Positions 52,959 through 61,511 of a stretch of DNA of 64,000 bases are shown here, one piece after another. The first letter of the stretch is position 1, and the number at the start of each line of letters is the position of its first letter. The position numbers were made by a program, and so were the translations under genes. The stretch is from assembly GCF_004799685.1 (NCBI RefSeq), contig NZ_CP031311.1, positions 2,046,001 through 2,110,000 of the forward strand, read 5' to 3'. The stretch is from Halobellus limi. Lineage in GTDB: Archaea; Halobacteriota; Halobacteria; Halobacteriales; Haloferacaceae. The notes below the pieces were generated by a model, which did no database searches, was not told the origin of the DNA, and saw only the letters and a program-made list of their open reading frames with translations.

Positions 52959-53264
52959 TCACGCCGGATCGTCGATCCGCCGCGACACGAGGACGACGAG
53001 CGCGAGCGGCACGCCGAGGACGAGCGCGAGCGTCAGCCCGCCGTAGGCGGCGAAGCCGAGCGGCGTCGGCGGGAAGGGAACGAGAAAGAGAAACCGCGGC
53101 GGTTCGAGCCCCTCGACGAACGTCGCGATCAGGAACCCCGCCGTCGCGGTGACGAGGACGAGAAGGACGTACAGGCCGACGACGAGGCGCGGTCCCGCGA
53201 GCCCCGGCCGCGAGCCCTCCGGTCGCCGGTCGTCGTCCTCGGTGGGGTCTGTCGTCTCGCTCAC
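52959..53264 (-). CDS. Small haloarchaeal membrane protein, two to three helices
   Basis: A 101-residue protein with an acidic N-terminus of about 25 residues and hydrophobic segments at about 27-50 (LVVGLYVLLVLVTATAGFLI) and 70-93 (FAAYGGLTLALVLGVPLALV). The end is RRIDDPA. The loop between them has EPPRFLFLVPFPPTPLG. It matches a short conserved haloarchaeal family; function unknown. Its position between the RPA operon and the cytochrome oxidase region, divergent from the 27-residue peptide gene, may link it to the respiratory genes, but that is only an inference. Confidence 0.78.
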   Translation of the reverse strand: MSETTDPTEDDDRRPEGSRPGLAGPRLVVGLYVLLVLVTATAGFLIATFVEGLEPPRFLFLVPFPPTPLGFAAYGGLTLALVLGVPLALVVLVSRRIDDPA

Positions 53265-53353
53265 GTCCTCTCTGTGGTTCGGACGCGGTTAAGCCGCCCG
53301 CTCTTCGGTCGGGCGACCGACGCACCTTTGAGCACACACCACCAACGGAGCGT

Positions 53354-53437
53354 ATGAGCGATACAGACCTGCTGGGCGTCGTTCTGGGCGCGATCGCGAT
53401 CCTGATGTTCGCCACCGGCCTCTTTCTCGCGGTCTGA
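53354..53437 (+). CDS. 27-residue single-helix membrane peptide
   Basis: ATG 53354 opens MSDTDLLGVVLGAIAILMFA followed by TGLFLAV and TGA. The N-terminus is acidic and the remaining 20 residues form one transmembrane helix. A T-rich ACCTTTGAGC (53325-53334) is at promoter distance. After the stop there is a small hairpin CGGAC-GCAA-GTCCG (53444-53457). It resembles the single-helix accessory subunits of heme-copper oxidases (such as subunit IIa of ba3 oxidases) in size only. The coxA gene lies 210 bases away in convergent orientation. Confidence 0.55.
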   Translation: MSDTDLLGVVLGAIAILMFATGLFLAV

Positions 53438-53645
53438 TGCCGTCGGACGCAAGTCCGTGAGGCGTTCCGGCATCCCGGAGTGCGAAGAACCGACACAGTT
53501 ACGTCCGCGGTGTGAGTCCGTCGATAGTCCCCGACGGCCGAACCCGCCGGCGCCCGTCGTCGACTGCCCGGGCGCTGGTCGGTGACACGAACTCGAAGGA
53601 AAACGATCCGTCGGAGAACTGTCGAGACGAGGCGTTCGACCCGAC

Positions 53646-55433
53646 TTACGCGTCGGACGCGGTGTCGTCAGCGTCGTCGACGTGACCGCCGTCCGTCAGC
53701 GCGGTGTCGTCGTCCGCCTCGCCGCCGTCGGCGATCGCCGTCTGCTGTTTCTGGTCGAACCAGTCCCACTCGGCGGTGTAGAGGCCGGACTGACGGAGGT
53801 TCCACGGGTCGCCGCCGTCGATCTCCGGACCTTCGAGCCACGACTGGACAAAGTTCCAGACGAAGATGATCTGTCCGACGAGCAGGAGCAGCGCGCCGAC
53901 CGTCGCGACCTGGTGCAGCGTCGCGAACTGCGGGAGGAACGTCGCGTACCGGCGCGGCATCCCGCCGTAGCCGAGCAGGATCATCGCGAAGAACGTGATG
54001 TTCGTCCCGATCATCGACAGCCAGAAGTGCGCCTTCCCGAGGGTCTTCTGGTACATCCGACCGGTGTACAGCGGGAACCAGTAGTAGAGTCCCGAGAAGC
54101 CGGCGAAGGCGATCGCGCCCATCACGACGTAGTGGAAGTGCCCGACGACGTAGTAGGTGTCGTGGAGCACGAGGTCGACCGGAATCGACGCGAGGAAGAC
54201 GCCGGTGACGCCGCCGATGATGAAGTTCGAGACGAAGCCGACAGAGAACAGCATCGGCGTCGTGAGCCGGACCCGGCCGTTCCACATCGTCGTGATCCAG
54301 TTGAACGTCTTCACCGCGCTCGGTATCGCGATCGCGAGCGAGACGGCCATGAACGAGGCGCGCAGGCGCGGGTCCATCCCCGTCGCGAACATGTGGTGCG
54401 CCCAGACGCCGAAGGAGAGCACGCCGATCGCGAGCGTGGAGTAGACGACGAACTTGAACCCGAAGAGCCGACGCCCCGAGAAGCGCGGAATCACGTAGCT
54501 GACGATCCCCATCGGCGGCAGCACGAGGATGTACACCTCGGGGTGGCCGAAGAACCAGAACAGGTGTTGCCAGAGGATCGCGCCGCCCTCGCCGGAGAAG
54601 AACGTCGTTCCGAAGTTGCGGTCGAAGAGCAGCATCACGATCGCGCTGCCCAGGAGCGGGAACGCGAACAGGATGAGCCCCGACTGGGTGAGGATCGTCC
54701 ACGAGAAGATGTCGAGGTTCGCCCACGAGACGTCCTCGCCGCGTTCGGTGAAGATGGTCGCGATGAAGTTGATCGCCCCCATCGTCGCGGAGACGCCCGA
54801 GAGGTGCAGCCCCAGGAGCATCAGGTCGACGCCGGCGTTGGCCTGGTTACCCGCCCCGGCGCCGGTCGAAAGCGGCGTGTACATCGTCCAGGCGGTCTGC
54901 GCCGGGATGACGTCCGGTAGCGGGAAGAAGCCCGCCCAGATGAGCAGCGCCGCGGGCGGCAGCAGCCAGAACGCGATGGCGTTGATCCGCGGGAACGCCA
55001 TGTCGTCCGCGCCGATGAGAAGCGGGACGAGGTAGTTCGAGAACGCCGCGATGATCGGCGTCCCGAAGAGGAAGAGCATCGTGATGCCGTGACTCGTCAG
55101 AAGCGAGTTGTAGAACGTGTTCGAGATGAGCGACATCCCGGGATCGATGAGTTCGATCCGCATCACGACGACCATCAGGCCGCCGACGGCGAACGCGATG
55201 AGTCCGTAGGCACCGTAGAGGATGCCGATGTCCTTGTGGTCGACCGTCGTCAGCCACCGGATGACGCCGGACGGTTTCTCTTCGGAACCGTAGCTGTCCT
55301 TCTGCCCGAAGGCGCCGCCACCCGCGACGGGGGTGTACGAGCGCCAGTTTTCGACCCGCGCGAGCCACGCGGCGACGGCGACGAGGAAGAGCCCCATAAG
55401 CACCGTCAGTGCGAGCTGTCCGTTGACCTCCAT
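53646..55433 (-). CDS. coxA: Heme-copper terminal oxidase subunit I
   Basis: A 595-residue subunit I that reduces O2 to water and pumps protons. Visible ligands are the low-spin heme His in LLTSHGITMLFLFGTP; the CuB and active-site Tyr motif WFFGHPEVYILVLPPMG, with the A1-type Glu; the CuB His pair in VWAHHMFATGMD; and heme ligands in HDTYYVVGHFHYVVMG. There are about 13-14 membrane segments. One helix precedes the core (VNGQLALTVLMGLFLVAVAA), an added feature of haloarchaeal CoxA. The acidic C-terminal 35 residues are cytosolic. ATG 55433 is preferred to a TTG two codons earlier. Subunit II is not in the window. Confidence 0.96.
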   Translation of the reverse strand: MEVNGQLALTVLMGLFLVAVAAWLARVENWRSYTPVAGGGAFGQKDSYGSEEKPSGVIRWLTTVDHKDIGILYGAYGLIAFAVGGLMVVVMRIELIDPGMSLISNTFYNSLLTSHGITMLFLFGTPIIAAFSNYLVPLLIGADDMAFPRINAIAFWLLPPAALLIWAGFFPLPDVIPAQTAWTMYTPLSTGAGAGNQANAGVDLMLLGLHLSGVSATMGAINFIATIFTERGEDVSWANLDIFSWTILTQSGLILFAFPLLGSAIVMLLFDRNFGTTFFSGEGGAILWQHLFWFFGHPEVYILVLPPMGIVSYVIPRFSGRRLFGFKFVVYSTLAIGVLSFGVWAHHMFATGMDPRLRASFMAVSLAIAIPSAVKTFNWITTMWNGRVRLTTPMLFSVGFVSNFIIGGVTGVFLASIPVDLVLHDTYYVVGHFHYVVMGAIAFAGFSGLYYWFPLYTGRMYQKTLGKAHFWLSMIGTNITFFAMILLGYGGMPRRYATFLPQFATLHQVATVGALLLLVGQIIFVWNFVQSWLEGPEIDGGDPWNLRQSGLYTAEWDWFDQKQQTAIADGGEADDDTALTDGGHVDDADDTASDA

Positions 55434-55610
55434 AGGCAACTCTGAGGAACGAAAGGTAATGAAAGGTTCGGGACGATCCGACCGGATCCGTCGACCGCAA
55501 TCGGGCGATAGAATCCTCTACGCTCGACTTCACTGGTGGGAAGTCCGTCGGGACGGTGCCGAAGATCGTTCGGCGAAAAGGTTTTATTTTACGACCGGAC
55601 TCGGCGAGGG

Positions 55611-56024
55611 TCAGGCGTCCTCGTCGTCGCCGTCGGCCTCGGCGTTGCCTTCGGCGTCTTGGACATCGTCGGCATCTTCGGTGTCGTCTTCGACTGCCGG
55701 CGTCTCCTCGGCTTCGGGGTCGATCGCCGCCGGTCCGTGGTCCTCTTCGAGCGGTTTGGCGCCTCTGACACCGGCCTGCCCGGGGAGATACACCTCACCC
55801 GACTGTTCGCTGCCGGCGACCGCCCGGCCCGCGAAGTACGTGAGGATCGCGAGCAGCACGAACGGAACGGCCAGCAGTCCGAACTGGATCGCCGACGCGA
55901 GCGGGTCGATGCCGAACGGGGCGATCACCGCGAACGCGACGACGAAGAACGCGATGATGAACAGGGGGACGACGTTGACCGTGAGGTCCAAGAGCGTGTC
56001 CCGATCGAAGATCTTGTTCGCCAT
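55611..56024 (-). CDS. DUF6684 family membrane protein
   Basis: A 137-residue protein with two predicted helices (VNVVPLFIIAFFVVAFAVIA and IQFGLLAVPFVLLAILTYFA), then a Gly-rich turn and a very acidic C-terminal tail (about 50 residues). It starts MANKIFDRDTLLDLTVNVVP, the DUF6684 pattern. This family is commonly found beside haloarchaeal cytochrome oxidase genes, suggesting a role in oxidase assembly or as an extra subunit. A TATA-like CCTATTTGATT (complement of 56045-56055) precedes the ATG. Confidence 0.88.
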   Translation of the reverse strand: MANKIFDRDTLLDLTVNVVPLFIIAFFVVAFAVIAPFGIDPLASAIQFGLLAVPFVLLAILTYFAGRAVAGSEQSGEVYLPGQAGVRGAKPLEEDHGPAAIDPEAEETPAVEDDTEDADDVQDAEGNAEADGDDEDA

Positions 56025-56093
56025 ACCTGCCCGTTCCGGCGGAGAATCAAATAGGTTGTTGGTTCGCGGCCGCGGCGCCCGAGAGATGTCCCG

Positions 56094-56459
56094 TCAGTAC
56101 GTCGGGCCGCGGTCGGGACTGAACAGGATGCCGGCGACGCCGGCTGCGACGAGGATGACGGCGGCGGCGACGATCGCCAACCCTCGGTTCGGGAGGCCGA
56201 TGCGGGTGAACATGAACGACAGGCCCAGCACCGCGAGCGGCGCGGCGACGCCGATCAGTCCGCGCCACGGCGTCCGCGCGTACCCCGACTCGGTCGCCAT
56301 CCCGGCGACGCTCCCGCCGAAGAGGAGGAGCCCGCCGACGGCGATCGGGAACAGGCTGAAGAGGATGCCGAGCTCCGCGATCGGGATGCCGAGCGCGATG
56401 AACAGCGGCCACGGACTCGCCATTCGATACTGCTCCGAGAGCCCCGGTTCTGCGTCCAT
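56094..56459 (-). CDS. DUF7541-like membrane protein
   Basis: A 121-residue protein with about four predicted hydrophobic segments beginning with MDAEPGLSEQYRMASPWPLF and IALGIPIAELGILFSLFPIA, then GLLLFGGSVAG and two helices toward the end. It matches a short membrane family (DUF7541 by recollection) that accompanies heme-copper oxidase clusters. ATG 56459 was chosen over a longer frame because the opening MDAEPGLSEQYRMAS is typical and a TATA-like box (complement of about 56482-56489) is 25 bases upstream. Divergent from the DRG gene. Confidence 0.82.
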   Translation of the reverse strand: MDAEPGLSEQYRMASPWPLFIALGIPIAELGILFSLFPIAVGGLLLFGGSVAGMATESGYARTPWRGLIGVAAPLAVLGLSFMFTRIGLPNRGLAIVAAAVILVAAGVAGILFSPDRGPTY

Positions 56460-56610
56460 TGTCGGCTCTACGTCCCGAGAGCTACAAAGGGCTTCGATTT
56501 TTCGGCCCGTTCGGCCGTCGCCCCGGCCGCGGGAGCGACGGTCCCACGCGACGGACGGGCCCGCTCGGAAAGAACACCTTTTTCGACGCAGATAGCCGAA
56601 CGGTAACACG

Positions 56611-57723
56611 ATGGGACTGGAGGAAGAGATCGAAGAGATCCGCGAGGAGATCGCCGAGACGCCGTACAACAAGTCGACCGAGGCGCACATCGGCCGACTG
56701 AAGGCGAAGCTCGCGGAGAAGAAAGAGAAACTCGAAAACCAGTCCGGAAGCGGCGGCGGTCACGGCTACGCGGTCGAGAAGACGGGCGATGCGACCGTCG
56801 CCCTCGTCGGGTTCCCGAGCGTCGGCAAGTCGACGCTGATCAACGCGCTCACCAACGCCGACAGCGAGGTCGGCGAGTACGAGTTCACGACCCTCGACGT
56901 CAACCCGGGGATGCTGAAGTACAACGGTGCGAACATCCAGATCCTCGACGTCCCGGGGCTCATCGAGGGCGCGGCGGGCGGCCGCGGCGGCGGCAAGGAG
57001 GTCCTCTCCGTCGTCCGGACCGCCGATCTCGTCGTCTTCCTCCTCTCGGTGTTCGAGATCGAACGCTACGAGCGCCTGAGTCAGGAGCTGTACAACAACA
57101 AGATCCGCCTCGACACGTCGCCGCCGAACGTCACCATCTCCAAGCGCGGGAAGGGCGGCATCCAGGTGACGACCGCCGACGACGTCGACCTCGACGAGGA
57201 CACGATCGCCGGCGTCCTCCGCGAGCACGGCTACGTCAACGCCGACGTGACCGTCCGCGGCGACATCACGATCGACGAGCTCATCGACGGCATCATGGAC
57301 AACCGCGTCTACCTGCCGTCGATCGTCGCCGTCAACAAGGCGGACCTCATCGACCGCGACTACCTGCCGACCGTCGAGGAGGACCTCCGGGAGGTCGGCG
57401 TCGACCCCGAGGACGCCGTCTTCATCAGCGCCGAGGCCGAGAAGGGCCTCGACGCGCTGAAAGAGGAACTCTGGGACGCGCTGGGGCTCATCCGGGTGTA
57501 CATGGACAAGCCCGGCCGCGGCGTCGACTACGACGAGCCGCTGGTGCTGATGGAGGGCGAGAACACCGTCGACGACGCGCTCCGCAAACTCGGCGGGACC
57601 CTCGACGAGCGGTTCCGGTTCGCCCGCGTCACGGGTCCGAGCGCGAAGCACGACGAACAGCAGGTCGGCCGCGACCACGAACTACAGGACGAGGACATCC
57701 TCCGTGTCGTCTCGCGGAAGTGA
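56611..57723 (+). CDS. drg: DRG-family GTP-binding protein
   Basis: A 370-residue GTPase of the developmentally-regulated-GTP-binding (Obg-related) family. An N-terminal charged helix region leads to G1 GFPSVGKST at about 67, G2/G3 with TTLDVNPGMLKYNGANIQIL then DVPGLIEGAAGGRGGGKEVL, and G4 VNKADL. The C-terminal TGS domain includes IRVYMDKPGRGVDYDEPLVL. DRG proteins associate with ribosomes and translation factors. TATA-like ACCTTTTT (56576-56583) is upstream at 28 bases. The last 20 bases overlap the next gene's GTG. Confidence 0.95.
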   Translation: MGLEEEIEEIREEIAETPYNKSTEAHIGRLKAKLAEKKEKLENQSGSGGGHGYAVEKTGDATVALVGFPSVGKSTLINALTNADSEVGEYEFTTLDVNPGMLKYNGANIQILDVPGLIEGAAGGRGGGKEVLSVVRTADLVVFLLSVFEIERYERLSQELYNNKIRLDTSPPNVTISKRGKGGIQVTTADDVDLDEDTIAGVLREHGYVNADVTVRGDITIDELIDGIMDNRVYLPSIVAVNKADLIDRDYLPTVEEDLREVGVDPEDAVFISAEAEKGLDALKEELWDALGLIRVYMDKPGRGVDYDEPLVLMEGENTVDDALRKLGGTLDERFRFARVTGPSAKHDEQQVGRDHELQDEDILRVVSRK

Positions 57724-58390
57724 CGCCGTCGCCGACACCGTAACTGACGGTACCGTCCCCGCCGCCGGTAGAACGGATAGTATCGTCCCCGCCGCCGATA
57801 GAACGGGTGGTATCGTCCCCGCCGCCGATAGAACGGATGGTATCGTCGCTGCCGACGACGCCGACGGAACCGACAGGGAGGCCGCGACCACCGCGACGGG
57901 GGGCGTCGCCGACGACTCCCGTGTCGCCCGCGTCGCTCCCGGATCGCGTTCGACCGCCGGAACCGTTCTCCTGCTGCTCGCGCTGCTTTTCGTCCCCTGG
58001 TCGGTGCAGGTGTTCTCCGGACGCGACGCGACGTTCCTGTTCGCCTGGGGGCTGCTCAACACGGATCCGCCGTCGGTGACGACGCTCTATGAGTTCCTCT
58101 TCGTGTACACGCGCGGGCTGCCGGGGTACATCCTCGCGTGGCCGCTCTCGACCGTGCTGTACGCCCTCGCGCTTGCGAGCGCCGTCTCGGGCTGGCTGGT
58201 CGGGCGGGAGGACCCGCGCGTCACCGGCGGCCTGTTGGCGGTGGCGGCGGTCGCCCAACTGCAACTGGCGTGGGGGTTCGCGGTCCAGCCGACCCGCACG
58301 GCGTGGCCGGTCGGATCGGTCGCGTTGGTCGCTGTCGCGTGGTGGTGCTACTGGCCGGCGGTTCGCGCGTCGGTCGCTCCGGAGGCCTGA
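57704..58390 (+). CDS. TIGR04206-type membrane protein with tandem-repeat N-terminus
   Basis: A 228-residue protein with a GTG start at 57704, overlapping drg by 20 bases. Residues 10-80 are disordered with three tandem 10-residue repeats (VPAADRTDGI type). From about 85 there are about four to five membrane helices, including VLLLLALLFVPWSVQVFSGR and YILAWPLSTVLYALALASAV. The pattern matches the haloarchaeal family TIGR04206. Its function is unknown. The repeat region is expendable-looking and probably varies between strains. Confidence 0.82.
   Translation: MSSRGSDAVADTVTDGTVPAAGRTDSIVPAADRTGGIVPAADRTDGIVAADDADGTDREAATTATGGVADDSRVARVAPGSRSTAGTVLLLLALLFVPWSVQVFSGRDATFLFAWGLLNTDPPSVTTLYEFLFVYTRGLPGYILAWPLSTVLYALALASAVSGWLVGREDPRVTGGLLAVAAVAQLQLAWGFAVQPTRTAWPVGSVALVAVAWWCYWPAVRASVAPEA
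57751..57840 (+). repeat. Tandem 30-bp repeat (three units plus partial)
   Basis: Units at 57751-57780, 57781-57810 and 57811-57840, with a fourth partial copy to 57853. The core is TATCGTCCCCGCCGCCGATA followed by GAACGG. They encode the repeated Ala-Ala-Asp-Arg-Thr-rich segment of the TIGR04206-type protein. Confidence 0.9.
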
Positions 58391-58466
58391 CCCGACTCCC
58401 GGTTCGGGGCCCGTACCCGTCCGCGCTTCAGCACCCTTTTTGATCGCGGCGACCGATCCCTCGGGT

Positions 58467-59231
58467 ATGTCCGGAGTACTCGACCACGTGATGATGCGCG
58501 TCGAAGACCTCGAGGAGTCGCTCGAGTGGTACACGACGCACCTGAACTACGAGGAGAAGGGCCGCTGGGAGGCCGACACGTTCACGAACGTCTACCTCGG
58601 CCCCGAGGAGATGCACGAGGAGGGCGCGATGCTCGAACTCACCTACAACCACGACGACCGGACCTACGAGATGGGCGACGCGTGGGGCCACATCGCCGTC
58701 CGCGTCCCCGAGGGCGAACTCGAAGAGCACTACCAACGGCTGATGGACGAGGGCGTCGAGGACTACCGCGACCCCGAGTCCTGCGGCGGTCGCTACGCGT
58801 TCGTCGAGGACCCCGACGGCCACGAGGTCGAGATCGTCCAGCGGGATCCCGACCTGCCGACGTGGAGCCTCGATCACACGATGATCCGCGTCGAGGACGC
58901 CGACGAGGCGATCGGCTTCTGGACCCGGAAGTTCGAGTACGAACACGACGGCCGCTGGGAGTCCGACACTTTCGCGAACTACTTCATGAAGCCCGAGGGC
59001 GCCTCCGACGCCGCGATGACCGTCGAACTCACGTACAACTACGACGGCCGCTCGTACACGATGGGCGACGCGTGGGGCCACCTCTGCGTGCGCGCGGACG
59101 ACCTCCACGACTACTGGGAGACGCTGATGGAGCGCGAGGCCGAGGACTACCGCGACCCCGCCTCCTGCGACGATCGCTACGCGTTCACGACGGATCAGGA
59201 CGGCCACGAGATCGAAGTCCTGGAACCCTGA
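58467..59231 (+). CDS. Tandem-domain VOC (glyoxalase-like) protein
   Basis: A 254-residue protein made of two homologous VOC units. Each has a start HVMMRVEDLEESLEWYT or HTMIRVEDADEAIGFWT, a middle ELTYNHDDRTYEMGDAWGH or its partner, and an end DPDGHEVEIVQ / DQDGHEIEVLE. The conserved His and Glu in each unit are the expected metal ligands of glyoxalase I (lactoylglutathione lyase) and related enzymes. Haloarchaea lack glutathione, so methylglyoxal-glutathione is unlikely as a substrate unless another thiol is used. Internal duplication is clear at the protein level. A T-rich TATA-like box lies at 58434-58441. Confidence 0.9.
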   Translation: MSGVLDHVMMRVEDLEESLEWYTTHLNYEEKGRWEADTFTNVYLGPEEMHEEGAMLELTYNHDDRTYEMGDAWGHIAVRVPEGELEEHYQRLMDEGVEDYRDPESCGGRYAFVEDPDGHEVEIVQRDPDLPTWSLDHTMIRVEDADEAIGFWTRKFEYEHDGRWESDTFANYFMKPEGASDAAMTVELTYNYDGRSYTMGDAWGHLCVRADDLHDYWETLMEREAEDYRDPASCDDRYAFTTDQDGHEIEVLEP

Positions 59232-59323
59232 GGCGGCCGCAGACCGCAGCCCTCGACCCGTCGCGTCGCGGCTGGCGTGTCGCTGACGCGGTCTGTCGAC
59301 GGAGACACACGGAACGACAAGGG

Positions 59324-59330
59324 ATTTATT
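59324..59330 (+). promoter_or_regulatory. TATA box of artA
   Basis: ATTTATT ends 22 bases before ATG 59353. Confidence 0.6.
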
Positions 59331-59352
59331 CGTCAACTGCGTTCTCACACCT

Positions 59353-60276
59353 ATGCCCGGCCCCCTCTCCGACGCGCTCGCGTGGGTCGTCATCCTGACG
59401 TTCGCCGTCGGAGCGCTCTCTGCGGAGCGAAACGAACGGCTCGCGCGCTACGCCACGGTCGCCGCGTGGGTCGGCTTCGCGGTCTTCTGGCTGCAACTGG
59501 TCCCGCACTTCGCGTTCGTCCACAAGAGCTACGTCGAGGGCATCCTCTCGATCGCCGCCGTTCCCGCCTCGCTGTACACCGGCTACCTGCTGTGGGGCGG
59601 CCGCGACTCGCTTTTCGTCCTCTCGCGAGCGGTCGCCGCGATGGGGATCATCTACCTCCCGTTCGAGACGATTCCGGCGTTCACGCTCTTCGGACTCGCC
59701 GTTCCCGCGCCGCGCGGCGTGCTGATGGAGACCGTCGCCGACCAGACGGCGTTCCTGGTGAACGCACTCGGCTACCACCCGGAGATGATCGTCGGCGATC
59801 AGGGGTATCACAACACGTTCCTCTTCTTCGACGGCGACCACCGACTGACCGTCGCCGTCGTGCTCGCGTGCACGGGACTGGGAAGCATCGCCATCTTCGC
59901 CGGCCTGATCGCCGCGGTGAAGGCCCCGCTCCGCCGGAAACTCCGCGCGATGGCCATCGCCGTGCCGATCATCTACGCGCTGAACCTGCTGCGGACGACG
60001 TTCATCACCATCGCCTTCGGCGAGCAGTATATGCAGTGGTTCGTCGACGAGGTTCTCCTGCTTTTCGGCTCCTCTGACCCCTATATGGTCTCGTTTTTCA
60101 TCTCCGATCGGATCATCAGCCAGTTGCTCGCGGTCGTCGTTCTGGTCGGGATCACCTACCTCGTGGTCCGGGAACTGCCGGAGCTGCTGACGGTCATCGA
60201 GGACGTGCTCTTCCTCGTGACCGGCGACGAGTACGACCTGGAATCCGAACTCGGGCTGAACCGGCCGGGCGCCTGA
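59353..60276 (+). CDS. artA: Archaeosortase A
   Basis: A 307-residue integral membrane transpeptidase with about eight helices. The catalytic residues fall at Cys173 (LACTGLGS), Arg214 (NLLRTTF) and Arg253 (SDRIISQ), the same positions reported for Haloferax ArtA, where the Cys is essential. ArtA recognises C-terminal PGF-CTERM tripartite signals on surface proteins such as the S-layer glycoprotein and exchanges that signal for a lipid anchor. No PGF-CTERM substrate is in the window. The 121-base region upstream contains a TATA box for a leaderless transcript. Confidence 0.96.
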   Translation: MPGPLSDALAWVVILTFAVGALSAERNERLARYATVAAWVGFAVFWLQLVPHFAFVHKSYVEGILSIAAVPASLYTGYLLWGGRDSLFVLSRAVAAMGIIYLPFETIPAFTLFGLAVPAPRGVLMETVADQTAFLVNALGYHPEMIVGDQGYHNTFLFFDGDHRLTVAVVLACTGLGSIAIFAGLIAAVKAPLRRKLRAMAIAVPIIYALNLLRTTFITIAFGEQYMQWFVDEVLLLFGSSDPYMVSFFISDRIISQLLAVVVLVGITYLVVRELPELLTVIEDVLFLVTGDEYDLESELGLNRPGA

Positions 60277-60312
60277 GCCCGCGGTGTCGGTCCGACCCGG
60301 CCGGAGTCGAAC

Positions 60313-61092
60313 TCACCGCTCGTTTTCGGCCAGCGCGTCCGCGGGTGCGCCGCCGAGCGTCGCGAGCGCGTCGGATTCGAGATGGTGGAGGTCGCCGGGG
60401 ACGACGAGCAGGTGCAGCGGATCGCCGAAATCCCGTTCGGCCAGCGCGGAGAGTCGGTCGGCCGCGACGGTGGGGTCCGGACTCCCCGCGCGAGCGACGG
60501 CGACGCCGAGGACGTCTTGCCAGTCCTCGGCGAGCATCTCCGCCGCGACGTCGGCGGTCATATACTCGCCGCGGTCGGCCTTGATATCGAGGTAGACGAC
60601 GGTGTGTAGGCCGCGCTCGCGGTTGGCCTCGATGGAATCGACGACGCTCTGTGGAACGCCGTCAGCCCCGTGCGCGTAGGGGAACGGCAGGGTGACGGCC
60701 TTCCCGAAGCGGTAGTTCTGGAGGCCGGTGAGTCCGCTGGCTGCCGTCTGGGCCGTGACGCCGTGGACGACCCGCGTCTCGATGCCGCGCTCGATCGCGC
60801 GGAGTCGGAGGTCGACGTGGGTCGTCGAGATCATCGTGTCGCCGGCGGTCAGGAAGGCGACGTCCTCGTCCTCGGCGGCGTCGAGGATCTCTTCGGGGTG
60901 CTGTTCGACGCCCGCGCGGTCGCGCACCTCGACGTCGATTCCGTGCGCGTCCGAGAGGTCCTCGACGGTCGCGCCGACGAGGTGACTCGTGTAGAACTCC
61001 GCGAACGCGCGGTCGGCGTCGGCGAGCGCGTCGCGACCTTCGACGGTGATCGAGCGCTCGTCGTAGAGGCCGAGACCGATGAACGTGAGCAT
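60313..61092 (-). CDS. dphB: Diphthine synthase
   Basis: A 259-residue SAM-dependent methyltransferase that trimethylates the ACP-modified His of elongation factor 2 in diphthamide synthesis. MLTFIGLGLYDERSITVEG opens the first domain. FLTAGDTMISTTHVDLRLRA is the SAM-binding region, and GLTGLQNYRFGKAVTLPFP and GDPLHLLVVPGDLHHLESDA complete the pattern. A TATA-like GCTTTTACG (complement of 61117-61125) lies 25 bases upstream. It converges on artA. Confidence 0.95.
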   Translation of the reverse strand: MLTFIGLGLYDERSITVEGRDALADADRAFAEFYTSHLVGATVEDLSDAHGIDVEVRDRAGVEQHPEEILDAAEDEDVAFLTAGDTMISTTHVDLRLRAIERGIETRVVHGVTAQTAASGLTGLQNYRFGKAVTLPFPYAHGADGVPQSVVDSIEANRERGLHTVVYLDIKADRGEYMTADVAAEMLAEDWQDVLGVAVARAGSPDPTVAADRLSALAERDFGDPLHLLVVPGDLHHLESDALATLGGAPADALAENER

Positions 61093-61164
61093 AGGGGCTC
61101 TGGGCGGCCGGTGCGTAAAAGCGGCCTGAAAGCCGTCCCCAGAGGCGGGACCGGACTGCGGGCG

Positions 61165-61383
61165 CTATTCGGCGTCGAGCAGTCCGAGGTCGTCGGCGAC
61201 GGCGTCCGCCAGCGCGTCGGCGAGGACGGGGTCCACCTGGGCGATCTCCTCGCCGTCGTGACGGTGGTCGTTGTGGGTGTCGATCGACTCACGGAGTTCC
61301 GACAGCGGCACTCGCGAGGTCGTCCCGCAGTCCTCACAGACGATCGGGACTGTCGGCTCGTCGTCGGTCTCCTCGTCGGTCAT
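61165..61383 (-). CDS. Small haloarchaeal protein with one Cys pair
   Basis: A 72-residue acidic protein: MTDEETDDEPTVPIVCEDCG, then TTSRVPLSELRESIDTHNDH and an Ala/Asp-rich helical end. Residues CEDC at 16-19 and His residues at 37, 40 and 42 (THNDHRH) could bind zinc. ATG 61383 begins the conserved part; the frame reaching 61716 upstream is low complexity. A TATA-like GTTTTCAC (complement of 61404-61411) fits. Function unknown. Confidence 0.78.
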   Translation of the reverse strand: MTDEETDDEPTVPIVCEDCGTTSRVPLSELRESIDTHNDHRHDGEEIAQVDPVLADALADAVADDLGLLDAE

Positions 61384-61511
61384 ACCCGACAGTCGGACGA
61401 CAGCTGTGAAAACTGGTCCGGTTTCCGCGGGCTGCCGTCGAAAGCAGCGCGACGAGCGGGCCGGTGTGAGCGCTTTTCGGGCCCGACGCCACGAGAAGGC
61501 GGCGTGAGCGC

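Noticed and set aside
58467-59231. Recent duplication of a VOC gene by tandem DNA repeat
   Set aside because: The halves are similar in protein but clearly diverged in DNA, so this is an old domain duplication usual in the family.
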